A DNA stretch of 64,000 nt from Micavibrio sp964400125 (GCA_964400125.1 CAYNSR010000002.1:124001-188000), one strand, 5' to 3'; positions 44,120-53,416 are shown, counted from the first letter of the stretch. Notes: a model not told the origin generated them from the letters alone. Translations and numbers: made by a program.

Positions 44120-44314
44120 ATGAAAACAGAAATGCAGCGTCCCCTGAACGAGGAATTTATCGAACAAGTCATCGGAGCAGGTATTACCTTTTACGATCAA
44201 TACGGGACACCGGTCGGGCAGACCAAAGACCTCGGGGTGGTCGCGGAATATCTGCTGGTCACCGGCGAACGTCACAACGGCCCCGGTCTGGGCGGCCCGC
44301 GTCACATGCTGTAA
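44120..44314 (+). CDS. Small hypothetical protein, 64 aa
   Basis: A short ORF starting MKTEMQRPLNEEFIEQVIGA, ending with a Gly/Pro-rich tail (NGPGLGGPRHML). A GAGAG stretch lies before the ATG and a strong terminator follows, which supports expression. No membrane helix or known family. It is convergent with the DinG-like helicase gene. Confidence 0.55.
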   Translation: MKTEMQRPLNEEFIEQVIGAGITFYDQYGTPVGQTKDLGVVAEYLLVTGERHNGPGLGGPRHML

Positions 44315-44322
44315 GTAGCGAA

Positions 44323-44357
44323 AGAAAAAACCCCGCAGATGTTGCGGGGTTTTTTCT
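44323..44357. terminator. Bidirectional terminator
   Basis: AAAAAACCCCGCA (stem 44331-44337), loop GATGT, TGCGGGGTTTTTT (stem 44343-44349). A- and T-runs on both sides serve the small ORF and the helicase gene. Confidence 0.93.
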
Positions 44358-44373
44358 TATGGCCCGGTCGGTC

Positions 44374-47256
44374 TCAATCTTCACGCAGGAAGTCGCGGAT
44401 GCGTGCCGCAGCTTCCGCCAGTCCTACGCGTTCAACGTTTACCCCGTCGGGGAAGGCCCCGTGCAGGCGGGTGGGCAGGCCGGAATCCAGCATGACAAAA
44501 ACACCTTTATCATCGGCGCGGCGGATCAGGCGGCCAAAGGCCTGACGCATTTTCAGACGTGTGCTCATTTCATCATAGCGTCGTCCGCCAAAGGCGTCGC
44601 GGCGGGCCTTGTGCAGGATGGTCGGGCGGGGCCATGGTACACGGTCATAAATCAGCAACCTGAGGGCATCGCCGGGGACATCGACCCCGTCGCGCACCGC
44701 ATCGGTGCCAAGCAGGCAGGCATGACGTTCTTCACGGAAAATATCCACCAGCGTTCCCGTATCCATCGCGTCGATATGCTGGGCGTAGAGGGCAATGCCG
44801 GATTCATCGAGCGGCATATGAATGCGGTCATAAACGGCCCGCAGACGCTGGATTGCGGTGAATAGGCCAAGTCCGCCGCCGCCGGAGGCTTCGAACAGGG
44901 CGCGGTAGGCCCCGGCCACCTGTGCCATGTCATCCTTTTTGACATCGGTAATGATATAGGCGCGCGTCATCGCCGCATAATCGAAGGGCGAGGGGACGGA
45001 AAGCCGTTGCGGCGAGGGGCTGAGATATAATCCGCCCGTGCGTTCCATCGCCGCCCGCCAGTCTTCTTCTGTATCCCCCGTGCCGTCGCGCAGCGTGGCG
45101 GATGTTATCGCGACACCATGGGCCTGCCCCTTCAGGCTGGCCGCGAAAGCGTTCATCGGGTCGATCCAGTGACGGTAAAGGCCAACATCGCTTGATTGGC
45201 CGTCGCTGCGGGAAATTTCCATCCAGTCGACAAAATCGGCGGGCTGGTCCTGTTCGTCCAGCGTGTCGAGCATGGCGATCCAGCCGCCGATGGTGATTTC
45301 GCCCCGGCGCAGCAGGGCCGAGGACACGGCATCGAGACGTTTTCTGGTGTCGCTGTCGAGGGTGTCGGCCTGATCTTCGAGGCGGGCGTGGAGTTTTGCG
45401 GCCAGATTCATCATCGGTTTTTGTAAATTGCGCAGTTTCGCCTTCAGGTCTCGGGCCGCTTCGGGGAGGCCGTCAATCATGGGCCTTGTCGCGGTTTCAA
45501 TCGAATAGGGTCCGTCGCGCCCGTCGGCCCGCGCATAAACCTGCCGCATGGCCGCGGCAAGGAAGGTTTCTGTCGCGCCAAAGGGATTTTTATCCTTCAG
45601 GCGGCGGGACCAGCCGGGCGCGGGCAGGGCATGGGCAGCCTGCAGGATGGCATCGAGGGCCTCTTCGCACACGGCATCGCTTTCGATCAGGTCTTCGACC
45701 CGGCGTTTCAGGCCCCGCGCCCGGGTGCGCCGCCCGCCTTCGGGGCCAAGAATCCAGCGGCGCAGCTCGGCGGTTTCCCATGCGCTGAGCTGGGAGGAAA
45801 AAGCGCTGTCGGCGGCTTCGAACAGGTGGTGGCCTTCGTCAAAGACATAACGTTGCGGCAAATCCCCGTCCGGCCCGGCAAGGGCGGTCTGGATCATCAC
45901 CAGCGCATGATTGGCCACGACGATTGAGGCGCGGCGCGATTTACGAATGGCGCGTTCCACAAAGCATTTGTGATAATGGTCGCAGGCGGAATAGACACAT
46001 TCGCCGCGTTTATCGGCAAGACCTGTTGTATTTGCAGTTCCTAATAAACCGGGGAGCCAGCCGGGGAAATCGGAGCCGCTCAGGTCGCCGTCGCGCGTGA
46101 TTCCGGTCCAACGCGCCATCAGCCCGGCGGCAATGGCCTGCGCCGGGGTTTTCGACAAGGCGGCTCCGGCAATCATGTCTTCGAGATTGAGCAGGCAGAG
46201 ATAGTTTTCCCGCCCCTTCCTGATCGCCACCTTGCGGTTTTTCAGGTCGCTATCGGGGTAGAGGCGGTCCAGTTCCTGATCGATCTGGCGCTGGAGGTTG
46301 CGGGTATAGGTCGAGATCCACACCGTGCCATCGTTTTTTTCTGCCCAGACGCTGGCCGGGGCGATATAACCCAGTGTTTTGCCAACCCCCGTGCCCGCTT
46401 CGGCCAGAACGACATGCGGATGATCGGCATCGTCCGCCGGGGCGAAGGCGGCGGTCAGGCGGGTGGTATAGTCTACCTGCTCCGGTCGCGGTTCGGTTGT
46501 GTGCGAGGCCGATAACAGCAGGTTTTTCAGGCGTTCGCGGGCCTCTTCACCCGTGACGGGGTGGTGCGCGGGCGGGGGCGGCGGGGCTTCTTCGGCCCAT
46601 GCAGGCAAATGCCGCCAGACATGCAGGGAATTTTTCGCCATGATCGCGGCATCGGGGTCGTAAATTTGCCCCAGAGCGGAAAAAATAGAAGGGGTCCACC
46701 CCCATCCGCGACCGTTGAACCCCATGACCGATGCAATTTCGGTCGGCGTGATTCGTTTTCCCGCACCCTGATTCGTGTCCGCGAACGGGGTGGTGGGGGA
46801 GAGCGTGGAGGACGGGGTGATGGAGGCCGATAACGACGGCGGCGGATTGTCCTTGCGCAGATTTGAAAGAAGCGCCTGCGCCGATTCAAAAATCGCGACA
46901 GGGTAATCTTCGAGACATGACGGCAGGGACAGCCCGAGAATTTTTGCCAGACCATGCGGTGTCGGCACACAAAATTCGCCCGGATGAACGAAGGCAAAAA
47001 GTTCCAGAACATCCAGCGAAAAAAAATCATCGCTGCCCAGTCGCGCCCGGGTGAACGGCGCATGGCAAACCATTGTCGGTTTTTTGTGCACGAGCATTTT
47101 TGCCTGGGCATGTGACAGAGTGCGGATTTCCCCATCCGGCAGAAGCACGGCGGCGTTGCGTGCATTTACCGCCACAACCGGAATGGCGGGCAGGGCAACC
47201 GGGTGTTGCAATAAATCCCTGTTTTGCAGGGGTTTTTCGGTGTTTATGTCGGACAT
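44374..47256 (-). CDS. DinG/XPD-type ATP-dependent DNA helicase
   Basis: A 960-residue superfamily 2 helicase. The first 150 residues are a variable N-terminal domain (VAVNARNAAVLLPDGEI), then LAEAGTGVGKTLGYIAPASV (Walker A, near residue 285), cysteines of a probable Fe-S cluster (LCLLNLED; ECVYSACDHYHKCFVE), RYVFDEGHHLFEAAD (DEGH box, near 480) and a C-terminal motor part with LLGTDAVRDGVDVPGDAL and KMRQAFGRLIRRADDKG. It unwinds damaged or R-loop DNA. Fe-S ligand assignment is by pattern only. Upstream lies the H1-like gene, separated by a terminator. Confidence 0.93.
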   Translation of the reverse strand: MSDINTEKPLQNRDLLQHPVALPAIPVVAVNARNAAVLLPDGEIRTLSHAQAKMLVHKKPTMVCHAPFTRARLGSDDFFSLDVLELFAFVHPGEFCVPTPHGLAKILGLSLPSCLEDYPVAIFESAQALLSNLRKDNPPPSLSASITPSSTLSPTTPFADTNQGAGKRITPTEIASVMGFNGRGWGWTPSIFSALGQIYDPDAAIMAKNSLHVWRHLPAWAEEAPPPPPAHHPVTGEEARERLKNLLLSASHTTEPRPEQVDYTTRLTAAFAPADDADHPHVVLAEAGTGVGKTLGYIAPASVWAEKNDGTVWISTYTRNLQRQIDQELDRLYPDSDLKNRKVAIRKGRENYLCLLNLEDMIAGAALSKTPAQAIAAGLMARWTGITRDGDLSGSDFPGWLPGLLGTANTTGLADKRGECVYSACDHYHKCFVERAIRKSRRASIVVANHALVMIQTALAGPDGDLPQRYVFDEGHHLFEAADSAFSSQLSAWETAELRRWILGPEGGRRTRARGLKRRVEDLIESDAVCEEALDAILQAAHALPAPGWSRRLKDKNPFGATETFLAAAMRQVYARADGRDGPYSIETATRPMIDGLPEAARDLKAKLRNLQKPMMNLAAKLHARLEDQADTLDSDTRKRLDAVSSALLRRGEITIGGWIAMLDTLDEQDQPADFVDWMEISRSDGQSSDVGLYRHWIDPMNAFAASLKGQAHGVAITSATLRDGTGDTEEDWRAAMERTGGLYLSPSPQRLSVPSPFDYAAMTRAYIITDVKKDDMAQVAGAYRALFEASGGGGLGLFTAIQRLRAVYDRIHMPLDESGIALYAQHIDAMDTGTLVDIFREERHACLLGTDAVRDGVDVPGDALRLLIYDRVPWPRPTILHKARRDAFGGRRYDEMSTRLKMRQAFGRLIRRADDKGVFVMLDSGLPTRLHGAFPDGVNVERVGLAEAAARIRDFLRED

Positions 47257-47287
47257 TCGTACAGTCTAGCATTCTCATGCGCACAAG

Positions 47288-47326
47288 TAAAAACCCCGTG
47301 GGCATGGTGCTCACGGGGTTTTTTAA
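47288..47326 (-). terminator. Rho-independent terminator
   Basis: AAACCCCGTG (47291-47300) and CACGGGGTTT (47312-47321) with an A-run on the left that is a T-run on the minus strand. It ends the H1-like transcript just before dinG-like translation starts, so it may also limit read-through into the helicase. Confidence 0.9.
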
Positions 47327-47342
47327 AAACAACGAAGAAGAA

Positions 47343-47633
47343 TTACTTCTTCTTCGCGGTTGTTTTTCTTTTCGCAGTGGTTTTTTTCGCGGCGGTTTTT
47401 TTCACTGCCGGTTTTTTGGCAGCTACTTTTTTCTTCGCGGCGGTTTTTTTCACTGCCGGTTTTTTGGCAGCTACTTTTTTCTTCACAGCGGTTTTTTTCA
47501 CTGCCGGTTTTTTAGCAGCTACTTTTTTCTTCACTGCAGCTTTTTTGGCAGCAGGTTTTTTAGCAGCCGGTTTCTTAGCGGCTACCTTCTTCTTCGCGGT
47601 GGTTTTCTTAACAGCTTTTTTTGCAACAGCCAT
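47343..47633 (-). CDS. Histone H1-like Lys/Ala-repeat DNA-binding protein
   Basis: A 96-residue, extremely basic protein made almost wholly of Lys, Ala, Pro, Val and Thr in tandem 14-15 residue units (KKKVAAKKPAVKKTA). It resembles the C-terminal tail of histone H1 and bacterial AlgP/Hc1-like proteins that compact DNA. The ATG at 47633 (MAVAKKAVKK) follows GGGGAGA; the upstream frame to 47690 is not credible. The repeats are near identical at DNA level, so copy number may vary between strains or be affected by assembly. Confidence 0.85.
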   Translation of the reverse strand: MAVAKKAVKKTTAKKKVAAKKPAAKKPAAKKAAVKKKVAAKKPAVKKTAVKKKVAAKKPAVKKTAAKKKVAAKKPAVKKTAAKKTTAKRKTTAKKK

Positions 47634-47798
47634 TATAGTTCTCCCCAAGGATGTGACCCTAACGACGGTCACGGTGTCTGTATCAACCATAGATACAAGG
47701 GATATGATAACCTAAATTTCGAAAATGCCAAATACAGAAAAATAAAAAATATGCACAGGTGGTTGACAAGGTGATTTTGATTCGTTCCGCGTGTCGCA

Positions 47799-48569
47799 TC
47801 ACCGTGCGATCAGCACATGGTAAAAATGGAATCCGCCGTCGGGATCGCTGCCTGATGCACCCTGAAAGCATCCGGACTGGCGTGCTGTAAATGCGTTTGC
47901 CGCCGTATCTATTTCGGAATCGGTGCTGAAGGTTCCGGTGAATTTCGTGCGGGCCGGGGTATAGGCACTGCCCGGCAAAAGGGGCGGGCGCGTTGGGCCG
48001 GAAAGGTTGTCGACCCCGGTCAGACGGTTAATTTCTACGCAGACATCCTCCCGGATCCATGGCAGGCCGATCATCAATTCGGTGGCGGTGACGTCCGCGC
48101 TGCACCCCGTGCCGCCGGTTCCGATTCCCGGAACGCAGGCCGTAGCGTAAAAATACCATTCGCCATAGAGGTCTTCGCCGCTACGGGTGCCGTCCAGCCA
48201 TGTCGCGGGAGGGGTTTTGTAGGTCAGTCCGACCCCTTCGGCGTGGAAGATCTTGCAGGGGTTGTCATCGGTGTTGCTGGTGCTGTCGCCGCATCTGGTA
48301 TTGGCGTAACCGGCGACGAAACTGTTGTCGAAATTCATCTGGTTTTCGGCCGTACCGCGCAGGCGCAGTTGTTCCACGGCCTGCTGGATGCTTTTGGCCT
48401 GACGGATGATATCGGTGGCGGCAATGCGGTTGCGGTCGCGTGTACCGCTGTCTTCGGTGCTTTCCGTAGAGCGCGTGATGGTGATGGTCAGGGCCACCAG
48501 CAGGGCAATGGCCAGAAGGATGATCCAGAAAGCATTTCCGGACTGCGTCGCTTGGTGATGATTTGGCAT
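47799..48569 (-). CDS. Pseudopilin-like single-pass membrane protein
   Basis: A 256-residue protein with a short hydrophilic start and one long hydrophobic helix (AFWIILLAIALLVALTITIT) continuing into an amphipathic helix, as in type IV prepilin-like proteins. A cleavage motif of the usual G/FxxxE form is not clear (SGNAFWII, no Glu at +5), so the prepilin status is uncertain. The C-terminal globular part has six or more Cys (TRCGDS, DNPCKIF, TACVPG, TGCSAD, EDVCVEI, SGCFQG) and probably disulfides, indicating an extracytoplasmic location. It is divergent from lysS. Confidence 0.65.
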   Translation of the reverse strand: MPNHHQATQSGNAFWIILLAIALLVALTITITRSTESTEDSGTRDRNRIAATDIIRQAKSIQQAVEQLRLRGTAENQMNFDNSFVAGYANTRCGDSTSNTDDNPCKIFHAEGVGLTYKTPPATWLDGTRSGEDLYGEWYFYATACVPGIGTGGTGCSADVTATELMIGLPWIREDVCVEINRLTGVDNLSGPTRPPLLPGSAYTPARTKFTGTFSTDSEIDTAANAFTARQSGCFQGASGSDPDGGFHFYHVLIAR

Positions 48570-48653
48570 GGATTTGCGATAAGCTCTTGATTTTTGGCGG
48601 ATGATTGGGCCTGATAGGTCCTTCTATATAGTCATTCTATCACGGACCAGAAA

Positions 48654-50168
48654 ATGTCACAAAAAACCGCCCAGCACGATACCGCGCCCGCAACCGATGC
48701 CGCCGGAGGCAATCCGCGTCAGGCGAAGGAAAAAAAGCTTCAAGCCATGATCGAGGCCGGGATCAATCCCTACCCCCATGTTTTCCCGCGCAGCCATCAG
48801 GCGCAGGAGCTTCAGGATACCTATAAGGACCTCCCCGCCGGGACGGAAACCGAAGACGCCGTGGCCGTGGCCGGGCGTGTTATGGCCATGCGCAATAACG
48901 GCATGTTCCTCGATATCACCGATGCTTCGGGCAAGATTCAGGTTTTTTGCCACAAGGACACGATGCCGGAGGACGCTCTGAAGATCCTCGAATATATCGA
49001 CATTGGCGATATTATCGGGGCTGAAGGCACGATCCGCCGGACCCCGCGCGGGGAACTTTCGGTCAGGGCCGGATGCGTCACCATGCTGACCAAATCGTTG
49101 ATGCCGTTGCCGGAAAAATACCATGGCCTGACCGATGTCGAGCAGCGCTACCGCCAGCGTTATCTCGACCTGATTATGAACGAGGACAGCCGCCGGGTTC
49201 TGCGCCAGCGTTCGCAGATGATTGCGATTATCCGCCGTTATATGCATGACAAGGGCGCTATCGAGGTGGAAACACCGATGATGCAGCCTATTTTAGGCGG
49301 GGCTTCGGCCCGGCCTTTCGTGACTCATCATAATGCGTTGGATGCCGATTTTTTTCTGCGGATCGCGCCGGAGCTGTATCTAAAGCGTCTCGTGGTGGGG
49401 GGGCTGGCGGATTCCGTGTTCGAGATCAACCGCAATTTCAGGAATGAAGGCGTTTCGATCAAGCATAATCCCGAATTCACCATGATCGAGGCCTATCACG
49501 CCTACAAGGATTATAACGACATCATGACCCTGATCGAGGATATGGTGCAGACAATCGCTATGGAAATTCACGGCACGACGGAAATCGCTTTCGGCGACCA
49601 TGTCATCGATCTGAAAAGTCCATGGCAGCGCCGCAGCATGGTCGATCTGGTCAAGGACCATACCGGTGTGGATTTCATGCCGATGGATGCGGCGGCGGCG
49701 CACAGGGCCGCAAAGGATATGGACGTCGTCGTCGATCCCAAGGCCAATTGGGGACAGGTGGTTGAGACGGTCTTTGGCGAACGGGTCGAAGACACGTTGA
49801 TCCAGCCGATCCATGTGATCGATCACCCGCTGGATATATCGCCGTTATCGAAAGTACATCGTTCCAACCCGCGTCTGGTCGAGCGGTTTGAGTCCTATAT
49901 CAACGGATGGGAAATGGCCAATGCCTTTACCGAGTTGAACGACCCGAAAATCCAGCATGACCGCTTTATGGATCAGGTCGCGCAGCGCGATGCCGGTGAT
50001 GAAGAAGCGATGATGGTCGATCACGATTTTGTGACCGCGCTGGAAGTTGGCCTGCCGCCGACGGGCGGCTGGGGCATGGGCATCGACCGTTTGTGCATGA
50101 TCATGACCAATTCGCACAATATCCGCGAAGTGATCGCGTTTCCGACGCTAAAGCCGATCAAGGATTAG
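48654..50168 (+). CDS. lysS: Lysyl-tRNA synthetase, class II
   Basis: It charges tRNA-Lys with lysine. 504 residues: OB-fold anticodon-binding domain (VAVAGRVMAMRNNGMFLDI), then class II motif 1 (ALRRS-type helix near VLRQRSQMIAIIRRYM with FVTHHNALDADFFLRIAPEL), motif 2 (INRNFRNEGVSIKHNPEFTM) and motif 3 (GWGMGIDRLCMI). An N-terminal Ala/Asp-rich extension of about 20 aa is present. Its last 11 bases overlap the end of a convergent gene. Confidence 0.98.
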   Translation: MSQKTAQHDTAPATDAAGGNPRQAKEKKLQAMIEAGINPYPHVFPRSHQAQELQDTYKDLPAGTETEDAVAVAGRVMAMRNNGMFLDITDASGKIQVFCHKDTMPEDALKILEYIDIGDIIGAEGTIRRTPRGELSVRAGCVTMLTKSLMPLPEKYHGLTDVEQRYRQRYLDLIMNEDSRRVLRQRSQMIAIIRRYMHDKGAIEVETPMMQPILGGASARPFVTHHNALDADFFLRIAPELYLKRLVVGGLADSVFEINRNFRNEGVSIKHNPEFTMIEAYHAYKDYNDIMTLIEDMVQTIAMEIHGTTEIAFGDHVIDLKSPWQRRSMVDLVKDHTGVDFMPMDAAAAHRAAKDMDVVVDPKANWGQVVETVFGERVEDTLIQPIHVIDHPLDISPLSKVHRSNPRLVERFESYINGWEMANAFTELNDPKIQHDRFMDQVAQRDAGDEEAMMVDHDFVTALEVGLPPTGGWGMGIDRLCMIMTNSHNIREVIAFPTLKPIKD

Positions 50169-51015
50169 TTGGGAATAACGGCTTGTATTGTGCCGTAACC
50201 TGTTTTTCCGCATTGATCATTACGACAGGAAGTCTCGCCAGGTTAAAAATCCCTGCTGCGGTTGAAAGCCGGATTGGTTTGGTGCTGCTTGTTGCTGCAT
50301 CCACTGCAAGGACGATGCCTTTGGCAAGATGGCCGAAACCATCAAGAAATTCCGTTGTTGTGTCGCTGCCTTCCAGTTTTGCCTGTACGGCATTTTCCAT
50401 GGCCGATAAATGGCTGGCGGCGATGTTCCCGGCCTTGATAAAAATATCGGCAGGTTTACCGGCATAGATAATCAGGAAGGCTTCTTCCTGCACTGGTGCG
50501 CGCATGCCGACAGCGTAATTATCAGTCACATCAGGGTGAATGGTTTCAATGCCGCCATTGCTGGGAATATCAACGGAAACAAATCGTGCAGCCTGTGCGA
50601 TAAAGGGCGCAGGGCCATATGCCTGCGCAGCAAATTGGCGTTTCATTGTATTATTGATGATCTCACGCTCCATGAACTCGGGCGTGATGCGGGCGAGACC
50701 ACTGTTTTTCAACTGGTCGACAAGCTGCATTGCTGAAAATAACTGCTGCCGTGGTGTTTCACCTGCGGGCATGATGACAATCGCGTTTTCGCCATCGAAC
50801 GGTACGGTACTCAGTTCATTGTCAGGATGGCCATGATTGGGAAACTGGTAGGCCTGGCCGTTTATGGCGGCGGTCCGGAATAAAACCCGGACGTCAGATG
50901 GGCGCATTTGCTTGTTTTCATCGCCGCGGATCTGCGGATAAATTTGCTGGAGAATATCGTCCCCGTTCATCTCCACCGTTTGTACCACGGCCAGTTTTTC
51001 TAGACCTTTTAAGGA
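50158..51015 (-). CDS. Hypothetical protein convergent to lysS
   Basis: The open frame reaches 51117, but the best start is the TTG at 51015, 8 nt after GGAGGG, giving about 285 residues; it also avoids overlap with the nitroreductase gene. No family is recognised. Features: AIVIMPAGETPRQQLFSAMQ, EEAFLIIYAGKPADIFIKAG and IVLAVDAATSSTKPIRLSTA, alternating strands and helices without a signal or membrane segment. The G+C is a little lower than its neighbours. Its stop lies within the lysS 3' end. Confidence 0.7.
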   Translation of the reverse strand, partial: SLKGLEKLAVVQTVEMNGDDILQQIYPQIRGDENKQMRPSDVRVLFRTAAINGQAYQFPNHGHPDNELSTVPFDGENAIVIMPAGETPRQQLFSAMQLVDQLKNSGLARITPEFMEREIINNTMKRQFAAQAYGPAPFIAQAARFVSVDIPSNGGIETIHPDVTDNYAVGMRAPVQEEAFLIIYAGKPADIFIKAGNIAASHLSAMENAVQAKLEGSDTTTEFLDGFGHLAKGIVLAVDAATSSTKPIRLSTAAGIFNLARLPVVMINAEKQVTAQYKPLFPTNP

Positions 51016-51100
51016 CAAAACCTTAACCCTCCATTTTGCGATTTTTGCTTTTGTATACCATAATAAATAAGTGTCAATCGATTTAAGCCGATACTGGCCT

Positions 51101-51694
51101 TCAAAGTTGGCTGACAATCTTTGATAAATCGGGCCGTTCGCGTTCTTCCGGCGGGTGTGTGGCGGTCCCGATATAGATAAATCCGGCGAAGCGTTCCTGC
51201 GGGGCGAGACCCATCAGGGTTTTGAAAGTGTCGTTATAGGCATACCATTCACTCAGCCATGAGGTGGCGAAGCCTTGCGCGTTGGCGGCCAGGCAGAGGT
51301 TGAAGCAGGCGGCCCCGGCGGAGAGGATTTGTTCCCATTCCGGGGTCTTGTCCGCTTTCGGTGAGGACACTACGGCGATGACGACCGGGGCGCGGCGAAA
51401 GCGTTCTGCCTCCAGTGCCAGTTTCGCGGGGCTGGCGTCAGGGTCTTCGTCCGGATAGGCGGCCTTCAGCCATTCCCCGGCTTTGGCTTTCCCATTCCCG
51501 GCGATAACGATAAAGCGCCACGGCACCAGTTTCCTGTGATCCGGCACGCGGGCGGCGGCCTTGATGATCCGGGCGAGCTGGTTTTCATCGGGACCGGGGG
51601 GTGCGAGGTTTTTAACGCCGGAGGAGCGGCGATGCAGGAGAAAATCCAGCATCTCGGGCAGGTCGCGGGCGGCGGTGACATTATGGTTGGGCAT
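51101..51694 (-). CDS. Nitroreductase family oxidoreductase
   Basis: A 197-residue FMN-dependent NAD(P)H oxidoreductase. FLLHRRSSGVKNL carries the FMN-phosphate Arg-Arg-Ser, then AARVPDHRKLVPWRFIVIAG, and near the C-terminus SWLSEWYAYNDTFKTLMG and FAGFIYIGTATHPPEERERP. These match the YdjA-like subgroup of small nitroreductases. Physiological substrate unknown. Transcribed away from the 51837 gene. Confidence 0.92.
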   Translation of the reverse strand: MPNHNVTAARDLPEMLDFLLHRRSSGVKNLAPPGPDENQLARIIKAAARVPDHRKLVPWRFIVIAGNGKAKAGEWLKAAYPDEDPDASPAKLALEAERFRRAPVVIAVVSSPKADKTPEWEQILSAGAACFNLCLAANAQGFATSWLSEWYAYNDTFKTLMGLAPQERFAGFIYIGTATHPPEERERPDLSKIVSQL

Positions 51695-51836
51695 GCGTCA
51701 ATCCTGACCATGAAGCCGGGGATCATTCAAGATGTTTTTTGCGCGGACAACCGGGGCGGGGGGCGCGTTGCCCACTGGAACGGCGGGCGGAAATAAGCCA
51801 AAGTCGGAGGGTTCGTTTTATGCCGGAGAGATGATA

Positions 51837-52706
51837 ATGGGTTTTTCGTTGAAGCTTCCCGATATTCCACAGGACAAGGTTTTGTCGGTGCTGGCGTTGT
51901 TCGCCTTTATCGGGCTTTTTGCGCTTACCAATCATCTGCTGGAACAGCAGCCGGAGCGGGATACGCAATTGATCGGCATGGCGACCATGCGCGGGCATGG
52001 CACATTGCCGCCCTTGCATGAGGCGATGAACAATGACCGCGATTTGACCGAGATGGTCGGTGCGTTGTCGTCCCGCCCGCCGACCGATATGTTCGTGGCA
52101 CGCGCCGATGTGGACCGGGATGTTGCTGATATCCTGTTTCGCTGGTCGGGGTCGGATCTGTTGCCGGAGGAAAGCTTCGGACCCTTTATTGACTCCCGTG
52201 TCGCCGGATTTTTACAGACGATCGGGGCCATTCCGCCGGAGACAGTGCCGGGAACGATGATTGCGGCGGACGATGCGGGGCGGTTGAAGGAAACATGGTT
52301 TCGCGCCTTCGATCATTTCCGCCTGCGCCTGCTCGGGCAAACGCTGGGGAAGAAGGTTTATGCGGGGGGGCTGGAGTATGACATGGCGACGGATTCTCTG
52401 GGTGTTCCCGCGACCCTGAACGAACGATTTGTTGCCGCATTGAATACGGCATTGCAGAGCAGCCGCAACAGCGGCGAGTCCATTCGCAATTTTCTGGATT
52501 TCATTGACCAGACCAAAGGGTTCGGCAACCTGAGCGAACAGGAGCAGGATATGATTATGGCGATGGAAGTCAGACAGCAAGAGGACGGAGCGCCGCCGAT
52601 TCCTGCGCCGGGGTCGGGGGCTGTGTCTCCGCCCTTGTCTCCGCAGGCGGCAGGTACACAATTTCTTCCACCGGTTCCGCCCGAGGGGGCTTCGTCAGGC
52701 CCATAG
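51837..52706 (+). CDS. Single-pass membrane protein of unknown function
   Basis: A 289-residue protein with one N-terminal helix (VLSVLALFAFIGLFALTNHL) and a helical, probably periplasmic domain (RDLTEMVGALSSRPPTDM, ADVDRDVADILFRWSG, TLNERFVAALNTALQSSR). The tail is Pro/Gly/Ala-rich (PPIPAPGSGAVSPPLSPQ). ATG 51837 is chosen because GGAGAG lies 6 nt upstream. Its last 137 bases overlap the end of the gene on the other strand, so the Pro-rich tails of both products share DNA. Confidence 0.75.
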   Translation: MGFSLKLPDIPQDKVLSVLALFAFIGLFALTNHLLEQQPERDTQLIGMATMRGHGTLPPLHEAMNNDRDLTEMVGALSSRPPTDMFVARADVDRDVADILFRWSGSDLLPEESFGPFIDSRVAGFLQTIGAIPPETVPGTMIAADDAGRLKETWFRAFDHFRLRLLGQTLGKKVYAGGLEYDMATDSLGVPATLNERFVAALNTALQSSRNSGESIRNFLDFIDQTKGFGNLSEQEQDMIMAMEVRQQEDGAPPIPAPGSGAVSPPLSPQAAGTQFLPPVPPEGASSGP

Positions 52707-53187
52707 CCTGTTTTTGCAGCCACGAAAATTGCAGGACCAGTTTTTGCAATTGCGCCGGTTCACGATCATAGGTTTTGAAGGTGAATTGTTGCGGGTTTTG
52801 ACGGTGCGGCGGATAGGCCATCTGTTCCGGCATGCCGGGTTTGTGCAAGACGCTCCAGTCAATGCCGGGATGATCGGCGGCGTTCAGGAAACGTGCGGGA
52901 ACGTCGCGGCCAGGGGATGTGATGGAAACCGAATACAGGCTCAGACTATCGAAAAATTCCAGTTTTGCGCCGTTCGGATAGGACAGGCGCAGGGCGGGCA
53001 GGGTAACGCCGTTTTTGACCGACAGCGAATCAAATGCCTCGAGCGTGCAGGCGGGGCCGCCGAAGACCTTGTTGGCGATGCCGACCAGCCGACCAAAATC
53101 CTTGCGCAGTTGCAGCACCTCGGTACGCGAGGCTTTTGGGGGGGGATTTTGGTTGAAAAACGCATGCAGCGTCGGTTTTTGCGACAT
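52570..53187 (-). CDS. Hypothetical protein with Pro-rich C-terminus
   Basis: A 205-residue soluble protein starting MSQKPTLHAFFNQNPPPKAS; the middle (VTLPALRLSYPNGAKLEFFD and LYSVSITSPGRDVPARFLNA) looks beta-rich. The C-terminus from about residue 165 is rich in Pro, Ala, Glu (ETRAETQPPTPAQESAALRP). No family is recognised. It overlaps the convergent membrane-protein gene by 137 bp. Upstream lies a palindromic element and then uvrB in divergent orientation. Confidence 0.75.
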   Translation of the reverse strand: MSQKPTLHAFFNQNPPPKASRTEVLQLRKDFGRLVGIANKVFGGPACTLEAFDSLSVKNGVTLPALRLSYPNGAKLEFFDSLSLYSVSITSPGRDVPARFLNAADHPGIDWSVLHKPGMPEQMAYPPHRQNPQQFTFKTYDREPAQLQKLVLQFSWLQKQAMGLTKPPRAEPVEEIVYLPPAETRAETQPPTPAQESAALRPLAV

Positions 53188-53287
53188 AATATTACCCTAT
53201 TTCTGATTGTGCTGTAACATTAGTATAAAATCATGACTTACGTCAATGTGCAGATGCAGCATGGCAAGTCTGCGGAAACGGCATACA

Positions 53288-53405
53288 AATTTTGGTGATT
53301 AATTTTGGTTACAGTATACTTAATTATCTTTTCTTATACTTGATTTTAATGCGCCCCGGCGAAAGATAATTAAGTATACTGTAACCAAAATTAGTCACCA
53401 AAATT
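53288..53405. repeat. Palindromic element, copy 6 (largest form, with symmetric end duplication)
   Basis: Inner arms 53301-53331 and 53362-53392 are perfect 31-nt reverse complements; a further pairing extends to 53288 and 53405 with single mismatches. The outer AATTTTGGTGA repeats the inner arm's outer part AATTTTGGTTA, and the same happens on the right. The arm reads TTTTGGTTAC where others have TTAAGGTTAC, changed on both sides. It ends 11 nt before the uvrB start, so it forms most of the uvrB 5' region. Confidence 0.93.
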
Positions 53406-53416
53406 ATGGATGCACC

